A stretch of 9,172 nucleotides of DNA, taken from the NCBI GenBank assembly GCA_030705665.1, contig JAUZQA010000128.1, positions 1-9,172 on the forward strand, given 5' to 3'. Source of the stretch: Bacillota bacterium (GTDB lineage Bacteria; Bacillota; Bacilli; Bacillales_B; DSM-18226). The notes under the pieces are model-generated. The model saw only the letters and a list, made by a program, of their open reading frames with translations, was not told the origin of the DNA and searched no databases. This document shows, piece after piece, positions 1-5,387 of the stretch (position 1 is the first letter of the stretch; the number at the start of each line of letters is the position of its first letter). A program made the position numbers and the translations under genes.

Positions 1-112
1 CAAAGCCAGCAATTATATTTCCAATTATACCCCCAGGTATATCTCTACCAACAACCATTCCTGCTAACCAGCCAATTATTCCTCCGACGATTAAGGACCA
101 CAGAAATCCCAT
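1..112 (-). CDS. GlsB/YeaQ/YmgE family stress-response membrane protein (5' part only)
   Basis: Partial gene: 37 complete codons are visible, and the rest lies beyond the left edge. The peptide begins MGFLWSLIVGGIIGWLAG and continues with a V-V-G-R-D segment followed by P-G-G and I-I-G-N. This is the usual N-terminal half of the small GlsB/YeaQ/YmgE ('transglycosylase-associated') membrane proteins, which are about 80-90 residues long with three glycine-rich membrane helices. The first helix spans roughly residues 3-22; the conserved glycine turn follows. The family is linked to general stress in several bacteria, but its biochemical function is unknown. The ATG start is well placed: AAGGAGTG lies 5 nt upstream (complement of 118-125). 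The gene diverges from the phosphate operon to its right. Family assignment is fairly sure; function is not. Confidence 0.85.
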   Translation of the reverse strand, partial: MGFLWSLIVGGIIGWLAGMVVGRDIPGGIIGNIIAGF

Positions 113-137
113 TTTAACACTCCTTCAGCATTGACTA

Positions 138-167
138 ATTATTTCACTAATGTTAGATTCCAAGCAA
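138..167 (-). promoter_or_regulatory. Candidate sigma-A promoter for the GlsB-family gene
   Basis: On the minus strand an extended -10 (TG-A-AATAAT, complement of 138-146) is preceded after 18 nt by TTGCTT (complement of 162-167). The -10 is good and the -35 is weak (TTG only). Transcription would start near 130, just ahead of the ribosome binding site at 118-125. Found by eye; no expression evidence. Confidence 0.35.
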
Positions 168-175
168 TTAAATGG

Positions 176-200
176 TAAAAAACCAATTGAGCCAATTGGT
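176..200 (-). terminator. Short palindromic hairpin with T-run on the minus strand
   Basis: ACCAATTG-AGC-CAATTGGT (182-200) is a perfect 8-bp inverted repeat with a 3-nt loop. On the minus strand it is followed directly by TTTTTTA (complement of 175-181), as in an intrinsic terminator, although the stem is AT-rich. The plus strand has no T-run after it. It could instead be a protein-binding palindrome. No minus-strand gene lies upstream that it would obviously terminate. Confidence 0.35.
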
Positions 201-252
201 CCTTTTCATGTTAACTGCTTGTAAAGTTAACTTACCCTTTTTTCTCGAAAAT

Positions 253-298
253 AATCAAAAAACGGATTGCTTTCATCGGCAATCCGCTTCTTTTTTTA
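253..298. terminator. Terminator-like hairpin with T-runs on both strands
   Basis: CGGATTGC (263-270) pairs perfectly with GCAATCCG (279-286) across an 8-nt loop. The plus strand continues CTTCTTTTTTT; the minus strand continues TTTTTTGATT. This has the form of a bidirectional intrinsic terminator, yet no annotated gene ends here: the flanking genes both point away. It may end an unseen small transcript, block antisense transcription, or act as a leader attenuator. Confidence 0.65.
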
Positions 299-447
299 TC
301 CAAACTTGATATATAATTCAGAATTTTCTTTTGTTAAGTTTTTGTAAATCTAATTATTTTTGTTTTAATTTCTATTAGATTTCATATAAAATTATTCTCG
401 TTTGGAACAATATTCGTTGGATGAAAATGAAATACGGGGGTTAAACT

Positions 448-1065
448 ATGGCTTTTAAAAAAGATGATAAATTTAATGTTTTGCTTAACAAAATTTCCTC
501 TAATTTACAGGAAAGTGCAGATTATTTTACAGAATACAAATTAAAAAATGTCAGTGACTTAAAGATTTTTTCTGAAAAAATGAAGGAATATGAAACAAAA
601 GGTGATACTTTTGTCCATGAAGTCATTACACAGTTAAACGATGCCTTTATTACTCCAATTGAACGTGAAGACATTTTACAGCTTACCATGAGTATGGACG
701 ATGTATTAGACGGACTGGAAGCTTGTGCAGCACTATTTGAAATGTACTCCATGACACAAGCAGATGAGTTCATGCTTAATTTCGTTGAATCGATTCAAGG
801 CAGTGTCCATGAAATTGACAAAGCAATCGGATTATTATCCAATAAAAAATTACTTCAGATCAGAGAACATGCAATTAAAATAAAGGATTTTGAATCAAGA
901 TGTGACAATATTTTAAGACAATCCATAAAACATTTGTTCACCGTTGAAAAAGATCCAATCCGAATTATTCAATATAAAGAAATTTATGAGACATTGGAAG
1001 ACATCGCAGATTATTGCCAAACCGTGGCTAATACTCTAGAAACCATTATTATGAAAAATGCATAA
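448..1065 (+). CDS. DUF47 / PhoU-like phosphate transport accessory protein (YkaA-like)
   Basis: A 205-residue soluble, all-helical protein of the DUF47 (PhoU-like) family, close in size and context to B. subtilis YkaA. Family hallmarks are visible: acidic/His helix motifs E-x-x-G-D-x-x-x-H-E-V (about residues 49-59), F-I-T-P-I-x-R-E-D-I (67-76) and M-D-D-V-L-D (83-88). PhoU-type proteins bind metal clusters through such E/D-rich repeats. The known role of the family is to accompany, and probably regulate, PiT phosphate transporters. That fits here: the pit gene starts 11 nt downstream, with its ribosome binding site overlapping this stop codon. The ATG start has GGGGG 8 nt upstream (436-440). 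No signal peptide or membrane helix is seen. The family call is sure; the regulatory role is inferred from family and context. Confidence 0.93.
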   Translation: MAFKKDDKFNVLLNKISSNLQESADYFTEYKLKNVSDLKIFSEKMKEYETKGDTFVHEVITQLNDAFITPIEREDILQLTMSMDDVLDGLEACAALFEMYSMTQADEFMLNFVESIQGSVHEIDKAIGLLSNKKLLQIREHAIKIKDFESRCDNILRQSIKHLFTVEKDPIRIIQYKEIYETLEDIADYCQTVANTLETIIMKNA

Positions 1066-1076
1066 GGAGTCTTAAA

Positions 1077-2075
1077 ATGAGTAGTTTATTAATTGTAACA
1101 GTCTTGATTGTTATTGGTGCTCTTCTTTTTGACTTTATTAATGGTTTCCATGATACAGCCAATGCAATTGCTACTTCTGTTTCTACAAAAGCGTTAAAAC
1201 CGCGGCAAGCCATCCTTTTAGCGGCCACAATGAACTTTGTAGGGGCATTAACTTTTACCGGAGTTGCTAAAACTATCACATCTGATATCATTGATCCATT
1301 TAAAATGCAAAATGGGCATTTCGTAATACTCGCTGCTTTACTTTCAGCGATTGCTTGGAACTTAATTACTTGGTATTTCGGGATTCCAAGCAGTTCTTCC
1401 CATGCGATTATTGGTTCCATTGCAGGAGCAGCCATTGCCGCTACAGGATTTGCATCGTTAAAATATGCAGGATTTTTAAAAATTCTTGAAGGCTTAATTA
1501 TCTCTCCTATCCTGGCATTTATCGTTGGCTATATCATATACAGCATCTTTAAAGTAATCTTTAAAAACTATAATTTAACCAAAACGAATCGTACTTTTCG
1601 AATTATTCAAATTCTAACTGCTGCCTTACAATCATACTCACACGGTACAAACGATGCCCAGAAATCAATGGGGATCATTACCATGGCCCTAATTGCCAAT
1701 GGGTTTGTAAAATCCACAGATATTCCTTTATGGGTACAGATTGCCTGTGCATGTTCAATGGGGCTTGGAACATCTATTGGCGGATGGAAAATTATTAAAA
1801 CAGTTGGCGGAAAAATTATGAAAATCCGTCCAATCAATGGTGTTGCTGCAGACTTAACGGGAGCATTTATTATCTTTGGAGCAACTTATGTTCATTTGCC
1901 AGTCAGTACGACACATGTTATTTCCTCTGGAATTTTAGGAGTAGGATCAGCGCACCGCCTTAAAGGAGTTAAATGGGGTACCGCTCAGAGAATGTTGATT
2001 ACCTGGGTCATTACCCTTCCTATTTCAGCATTACTAGCAGGAATTATTTATCACATCATTAATCTAATTTTCTAA
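1077..2075 (+). CDS. pit: Inorganic phosphate transporter, PiT family
   Basis: A 332-residue integral membrane protein that imports phosphate, usually as a metal-phosphate complex coupled to a cation. Both halves of the PiT duplication show the signature: G-F-H-D-T-A-N-A-I-A-T-S near residues 23-34, and S-H-G-T-N-D-A-Q-K-S-M-G near 188-199. About ten hydrophobic segments are evident, and the length is normal for the short bacterial PiT type. The S-S-S-H-A-I-I-G motif (about 106-113) and the V-S-T-T-H-V motif (about 276-281) are the conserved serine-rich re-entrant loops. ATG follows AAGGAG (1064-1069) by 7 nt; that site overlaps the DUF47 stop codon, so the two genes are cotranscribed and probably translationally coupled. 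A strong terminator follows at once. Confident call. Confidence 0.96.
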   Translation: MSSLLIVTVLIVIGALLFDFINGFHDTANAIATSVSTKALKPRQAILLAATMNFVGALTFTGVAKTITSDIIDPFKMQNGHFVILAALLSAIAWNLITWYFGIPSSSSHAIIGSIAGAAIAATGFASLKYAGFLKILEGLIISPILAFIVGYIIYSIFKVIFKNYNLTKTNRTFRIIQILTAALQSYSHGTNDAQKSMGIITMALIANGFVKSTDIPLWVQIACACSMGLGTSIGGWKIIKTVGGKIMKIRPINGVAADLTGAFIIFGATYVHLPVSTTHVISSGILGVGSAHRLKGVKWGTAQRMLITWVITLPISALLAGIIYHIINLIF

Positions 2076-2101
2076 AAAACAGGGATTTTCCCTGTTTTTT
2101 T
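2074..2101 (+). terminator. Intrinsic terminator of the DUF47-pit operon
   Basis: AAAAAACAGGG pairs with CCCTGTTTTTT (11-bp stem, 5-nt loop), followed by a T-tract. It starts within the pit stop codon. Confidence 0.9.
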
Positions 2102-2110
2102 GCTATATCA

Positions 2111-2133
2111 AAAAAGGCCCTTTAGGCCTTTTT
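2111..2133 (-). terminator. Intrinsic terminator of proC
   Basis: On the minus strand AAAAAGGCC, a 5-nt loop and GGCCTTTTT form a 9-bp stem continuing into TTTTTTTGATA. The stem overlaps the last base of the proC stop codon. It stands back to back with the pit terminator. Confidence 0.88.
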
Positions 2134-2930
2134 CATAATCTCTTGACTTTATCCGTACATTCTTTCATTGCTGAAAGGATGGCTCCTCTAAACTGATTTT
2201 TTTCGAGACTTGCCACCGCTTCTATTGTTGCTCCCCCTGGGGTACAGACATCGTCTTTTAGCTGGCCGGGATGCTTTCCTGTTTCTAAAACCATTTTAGC
2301 TGCTCCAAGAACCGCCTGTGCTGCCAATCGGTAGGCCTGGCCCCTTGGTATTCCCTGTTGAACTCCTCCATCTGCCATTGCTTCCATTAGCATATATACA
2401 TAGGCAGGAGAAGAACCACTAATAGCAGGGACAGCATCCATTAATGACTCTAGCATGCTTTCCGTTTTTCCAAATGAATTAAATAATTGTACAACCTGTT
2501 GTAAATCTTCCGAATCAACATTCTCATTAGCGCAAAGAACACTCATTCCTTCTCCGACCAATGATGGAGTATTAGGCATTGAACGAATAAATTTAAGATT
2601 ACGCCCGAATTCTTTATTTAAATCTTCGAGTGTAACTCCTGCTGCAATGGTAATGATAATGGAATCTGGCTTAACATATTCTTTAATTTCCTTGATTACA
2701 TTTGAATGAACATTGGGTTTCACTGCTAAAATGAGAATATCAGCAAATTGGGCAACCTCATGATTATTGATTGTTGTTCGTATTGAATATTTTTGTTTAA
2801 TTGTTGTTAACGTTTTTTCCGTACGAGCACTGGCTATTACATTTTCTGGAGTTAGTAAATTTGAGTGAAGGATTCCCGAAATCATTGCTTGAGCCATTTT
2901 GCCAGCTCCAATAAATCCAATTGTTTTCAT
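2133..2930 (-). CDS. proC: Pyrroline-5-carboxylate reductase
   Basis: Last step of proline synthesis: NAD(P)H-dependent reduction of 1-pyrroline-5-carboxylate to L-proline in the cytoplasm. The 265 residues match the family length (about 265-280). An N-terminal Rossmann domain begins with G-F-I-G-A-G-K-M-A (residues 5-13), followed by A-V-K-P (69-72) and M-P-N-T-P (118-122). The C-terminal helical dimerisation domain carries S-G-S-S-P-A-Y (171-177) and the signature C-T-P-G-G-A-T-I-E-A-V (229-239). Bacilli often carry several paralogues (ProG, ProH, ProI, ComER); I cannot say which this is, but the intact signature argues against the divergent ComER type. AAGGAG lies 10 nt before the ATG. The gene stands alone, diverging from the DNA glycosylase gene across 46 bp, with its own terminator. 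Confidence 0.95.
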   Translation of the reverse strand: MKTIGFIGAGKMAQAMISGILHSNLLTPENVIASARTEKTLTTIKQKYSIRTTINNHEVAQFADILILAVKPNVHSNVIKEIKEYVKPDSIIITIAAGVTLEDLNKEFGRNLKFIRSMPNTPSLVGEGMSVLCANENVDSEDLQQVVQLFNSFGKTESMLESLMDAVPAISGSSPAYVYMLMEAMADGGVQQGIPRGQAYRLAAQAVLGAAKMVLETGKHPGQLKDDVCTPGGATIEAVASLEKNQFRGAILSAMKECTDKVKRL

Positions 2931-2947
2931 CTTTTTATTTCTCCTTT

Positions 2948-2963
2948 TATAAAGATCGATCTT
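2948..2963. promoter_or_regulatory. Perfect 12-bp palindrome and -10-like box between proC and the glycosylase gene
   Basis: AAGATCGATCTT (2952-2963) is a perfect palindrome inside the 46-bp gap between the divergent starts. TATAAA at 2948-2953 could be the -10 of the plus-strand glycosylase gene, giving a start point near 2960; the only -35 candidates are poor. In that position the palindrome would overlap the transcription start. Operator function is inference. Confidence 0.3.
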
Positions 2964-2968
2964 GGAGG
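2964..2968 (+). promoter_or_regulatory. Ribosome binding site deciding the glycosylase start (GTG 2977)
   Basis: GGAGG is followed after 8 nt by GTG at 2977. The open frame extends further upstream to TTG 2962, but that codon and the one at 2971 lie before or only 2 nt behind the GGAGG, so neither can use it. Confidence 0.8.
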
Positions 2969-2976
2969 TTTTGAAA

Positions 2977-3606
2977 GTGAAGCTAAATCAATCCAATCCT
3001 GCCAATAATGAAATAGTACCTGTATTAACTAGTTTTTTTCAAATGTCCACTATTGATTTAGCCCAATCTTTGCTGGGCTGTGTTTTGGTCAAAGAAACTC
3101 CCGAGGGGATGGCCGCAGGATATATTGTTGAAACAGAAGCCTATATGGGACCAATCGACCGTGCTGCACATAGTTATCAAAATCGCAGGACAAAGCGAAC
3201 TGAGATTATGTTTGCTGAGGCAGGGCATGTATATACATACCAAATGCACACCCATTGCTTAATTAATGTTGTCAGCGCTGGAATAGATGAACCTGAAGCT
3301 GTCTTAATCAGGGCACTGGAGCCATTATTCGGCATTGAGTTAATGACAGCCAGAAGAGGAATGACAACGCAGCGAAATCTCACCAACGGACCAGGTAAGC
3401 TGACGAAAGCATTAGGGATTACTATGAGTGATTATGGACGTGTTTTTTGGGAGCCTCCCCTATTTATTAGTAAGGGAATTACTCCAGCATCCATTTCTCA
3501 GGGAAAAAGAATCGGGATTGAAAATACCGGAGAAGCAAAGGATTATCCATGGCGCTTTTGGGTAAGCGGAAACCCTTATGTTTCACGGCACCAAAAGGAA
3601 AGCTGA
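2977..3606 (+). CDS. DNA-3-methyladenine glycosylase, AAG/MPG family (YxlJ-like)
   Basis: Base-excision repair enzyme that removes alkylated purines such as 3-methyladenine by hydrolysing the N-glycosidic bond. From the GTG start it has 209 residues, usual for bacterial AAG proteins. The core motif V-E-T-E-A-Y-M-G-P (51-59) supplies the likely catalytic Glu54; by eye, Tyr56 and His65 correspond to human AAG Tyr127 and His136, which pack around the flipped base. T-N-G-P-G-K-L-T-K-A-L-G (136-147) is the second conserved block. The segment equivalent to the human intercalating-tyrosine loop reads Y-Q-M-H-T-H (88-93), so a histidine seems to replace that tyrosine; I believe the B. subtilis homologue is similar. 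The gene is single, with a tandem repeat behind it; transcription probably ends at the bidirectional hairpin near 3832-3853. Confidence 0.93.
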   Translation: MKLNQSNPANNEIVPVLTSFFQMSTIDLAQSLLGCVLVKETPEGMAAGYIVETEAYMGPIDRAAHSYQNRRTKRTEIMFAEAGHVYTYQMHTHCLINVVSAGIDEPEAVLIRALEPLFGIELMTARRGMTTQRNLTNGPGKLTKALGITMSDYGRVFWEPPLFISKGITPASISQGKRIGIENTGEAKDYPWRFWVSGNPYVSRHQKES

Positions 3607-3811
3607 TCTCTGAAACGAGCACTTTTTTCTTCCCCTGCTATCTCTTTTTCCTTAGGCACGGGATGAATTAACCGTTTTTTCTTCCTGAACCCGCACCTGT
3701 TCATTAAGCACGGGGAGAATTAATTGCTTTTTCTTCCCAAACTCGCTCTCTTTCTTTGAGCACGGGGAGAATTAATCGTTTTTTCCCGTACTCCCTTTTC
3801 CTAAAGCGGGG
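3604..3811. repeat. Degenerate 52-bp tandem repeat, about four units
   Basis: Units start at 3604 (degenerate), 3656, 3708 and 3760, exactly 52 bp apart; the last is shortened by several bases at its end. The conserved core is GCACGGGGAGAATTAAT, then a pyrimidine-G, a T-run and CTTCC. Units two and three agree at roughly three quarters of positions by hand count; the first 26 bases of units three and four differ at only two. Each unit can fold GGGGAGAA onto TTCTTCCC around the T-run (one G-U pair). Since 52 is not a multiple of three and stops occur in each frame, it is not coding. It fills the gap between the glycosylase gene and the cdd terminator. Confidence 0.85.
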
Positions 3812-3821
3812 CTCCAAATGT

Positions 3822-4276
<455 letters not shown>

Positions 4277-4291
4277 CTATCTTACCCATTT

Positions 4292-4459
4292 TTAATGTAT
4301 AAGCTTTCCAATCCAGTCAGCTAAAATGCCGCCAAAATACACGCCAAAAATTCCAATTACTCCCGTTAATACAGGTGGAGCAGGAATAGGCAGCTTTAGG
4401 AACTTAAAAATAATCCCAACGAGCAAACCGGCAACTAAAGCTAAGAAAATCTCTTTCAT
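4292..4459 (-). CDS. XapX-domain small membrane protein (DUF1427-like)
   Basis: A 55-residue protein starting MKEIFLALVAGLLVG, followed by K-L-P-I-P-A-P-P-V-L-T-G-V-I-G-I-F-G-V-Y. The K-L-P-x-P-A-P-P-x-L-x-G core and the length match the XapX domain family, named after the E. coli xanthosine operon gene xapX; its function is unknown. Two hydrophobic helices are visible, roughly residues 3-20 and 31-50, split by the proline-rich turn. GAGGG lies 7 nt before the ATG. The gene sits between deoC (22 nt upstream) and cdd (42 nt downstream) on the same strand without a terminator, so the three are probably cotranscribed. Its place among nucleoside genes, as with E. coli xapX, suggests a role tied to nucleoside or pentose handling at the membrane; that is inference. 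Confidence 0.85.
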   Translation of the reverse strand: MKEIFLALVAGLLVGIIFKFLKLPIPAPPVLTGVIGIFGVYFGGILADWIGKLIH

Positions 4460-4481
4460 GACCAGCCCTCTTTTTCTCTAA

Positions 4482-5156
4482 TTAATAATTTGCTGTCGAA
4501 GTTTCTCCATTGACGATGGCAATGCCTGCACTTGCACCAATTCTTGTTGCCCCAGCTTCGATCATAGCGAGAGCGTCCTCACGGCTGCGAACCCCTCCAG
4601 ACGCTTTTACACCTAGGTCTGGGCCAACTGTTTTTCGCATTAATTGAATATCAGCCACAGTGGCGCCTCCTGTTGAGAAACCAGTTGAAGTTTTTACAAA
4701 ATCAGTTCCTGCCTTCACAGCAAGTTCACAAGCCCTTATCTTTTCCTCATCTGTTAATAAGCAGGTTTCAATTATTACTTTGGTTAATGCTTTTCCCTTT
4801 GCAGCTTCAACCACTGCACGGATATCCTGTTCAACAAACTCGTCTCGTTTATCCTTAAGTGCCCCGATATTGATAACCATATCTACCTCTGTTGCACCAT
4901 TCCCAATCGCATTTTTTGTTTCGAACACTTTAGTTTCCGTTGTTGTGGCCCCCAGAGGAAACCCAATCACGGTACAAACTTTTACATTGGGAGTATCCAC
5001 AAGCAAGTCTGCCGCCGTTTTTACCCATGTAGGATTTATACAAACAGAAGCAAATGAATATTGTTTTGCCTCATTTACTAACTTAACGATTTCAGCCTCC
5101 GTTGCATCCGGTTTTAATAATGTATGGTCAATCATACGTGCTACATTTTGTGTCAT
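4482..5156 (-). CDS. deoC: Deoxyribose-phosphate aldolase
   Basis: Class I aldolase that splits 2-deoxy-D-ribose-5-phosphate into acetaldehyde and glyceraldehyde-3-phosphate, the last step of deoxynucleoside catabolism. The 224 residues match the short bacterial DeoC type (B. subtilis 223). Key residues are present: the Schiff-base lysine K155 in F-V-K-T-S-T-G-F, the second lysine K184 in V-K-A-S-G-G-V-R, and the catalytic aspartate D92 in E-V-D-M-V-I-N. The N-terminal I-D-H-T-L-L-K-P (9-16) and the C-G-F-P-like segment V-I-G-F-P-L-G (63-69) are also typical. The ATG has AAGGA about 10 nt upstream. It is the first gene of the operon with the XapX-type gene and cdd. No deoR, nupC or pdp is present nearby, unlike the B. 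subtilis dra operon. I found no convincing cre site upstream. Confidence 0.97.
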   Translation of the reverse strand: MTQNVARMIDHTLLKPDATEAEIVKLVNEAKQYSFASVCINPTWVKTAADLLVDTPNVKVCTVIGFPLGATTTETKVFETKNAIGNGATEVDMVINIGALKDKRDEFVEQDIRAVVEAAKGKALTKVIIETCLLTDEEKIRACELAVKAGTDFVKTSTGFSTGGATVADIQLMRKTVGPDLGVKASGGVRSREDALAMIEAGATRIGASAGIAIVNGETSTANY

Positions 5157-5300
5157 GATGATTACTTCCTTTCTTTATTCTTCTCATAAAAAATCATGAT
5201 AAATTTCCCAATTTTAACTATAACAAATTATTCTAATCTGTTATGCCTTTTTATAAAAATTTTATTTGTCATTACTATTTCCTTATTGCAGAAAAAAAGT

Positions 5301-5334
5301 GTTTTAGTAATTATTATTTTTCTAAAACAATTAC
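5301..5334. promoter_or_regulatory. Interleaved inverted repeats upstream of the MMPL gene
   Basis: GTTTTAG (5301-5307) is inverted as CTAAAAC (5322-5328), and GTAATT (5307-5312) as AATTAC (5329-5334). They overlap a weak promoter-like pair, TTGCAG (5286-5291) and AATTAT (5309-5314) with 17-nt spacing. They could be an operator for a repressor encoded elsewhere, but the region is AT-rich and chance is possible. Confidence 0.3.
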
Positions 5335-5371
5335 CAAGAATTCAATTACATATTTAGGGTATGATTCAAGT

Positions 5372-5379
5372 AAAGGGGG
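5372..5379 (+). promoter_or_regulatory. Ribosome binding site deciding the MMPL start (TTG 5388)
   Basis: AAAGGGGG lies 8 nt before TTG 5388 and 5 nt before TTG 5385. It lies inside the frame that begins at ATG 5361, which has no such site before it. Confidence 0.75.
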
Positions 5380-5387
5380 TCGTATTG

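Larger units (their letters stand above)
113..447. other. 335-bp divergent intergenic region with palindromes, no convincing gene
   Basis: This gap separates the minus-strand GlsB-family gene from the plus-strand phosphate operon. It holds the candidate GlsB promoter, a 19-bp palindrome at 182-200, a pair of GTTAAC sites at 210-215 and 226-231, and a terminator-like hairpin at 263-298. AT-rich sequence with poor promoter matches follows up to the DUF47 gene; the best -10 there is TATAAA at 385-390, with only a weak -35 (TTGTTT at 360-365, 19 nt away). A 45-codon plus-strand ORF starting at ATG 172 lacks a ribosome binding site and runs through the hairpin, so I do not call it. Confidence 0.7.

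Noticed and set aside
211..232. PhoP-box reading of TTAACT repeats upstream of the phosphate operon
   Set aside because: Two TTAACT copies lie 16 bp apart, not the roughly 11-bp spacing expected for PhoP, and they are more than 200 bp from the gene.
240..290. Sigma-B promoter for the GlsB-family gene
   Set aside because: A GGGTAA box is present on the minus strand, but no GTTTAA-like element stands at the right spacing.
172..309. 45-codon plus-strand ORF in the left intergenic region
   Set aside because: No ribosome binding site, it runs straight through the terminator-like hairpin, and its composition is not protein-like.
1049..1435. 128-codon minus-strand ORF opposite pit
   Set aside because: Shadow frame of the PiT transporter gene with no ribosome binding site; hydrophobicity follows from the opposite strand.
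3604..3811. CRISPR array
   Set aside because: The whole 52-bp unit is related, with no constant repeat separated by unique spacers, and no cas genes are present.
4660..5199. 179-codon plus-strand ORF antisense to deoC
   Set aside because: Mirror frame of deoC, whose catalytic residues and length are intact; no independent evidence.
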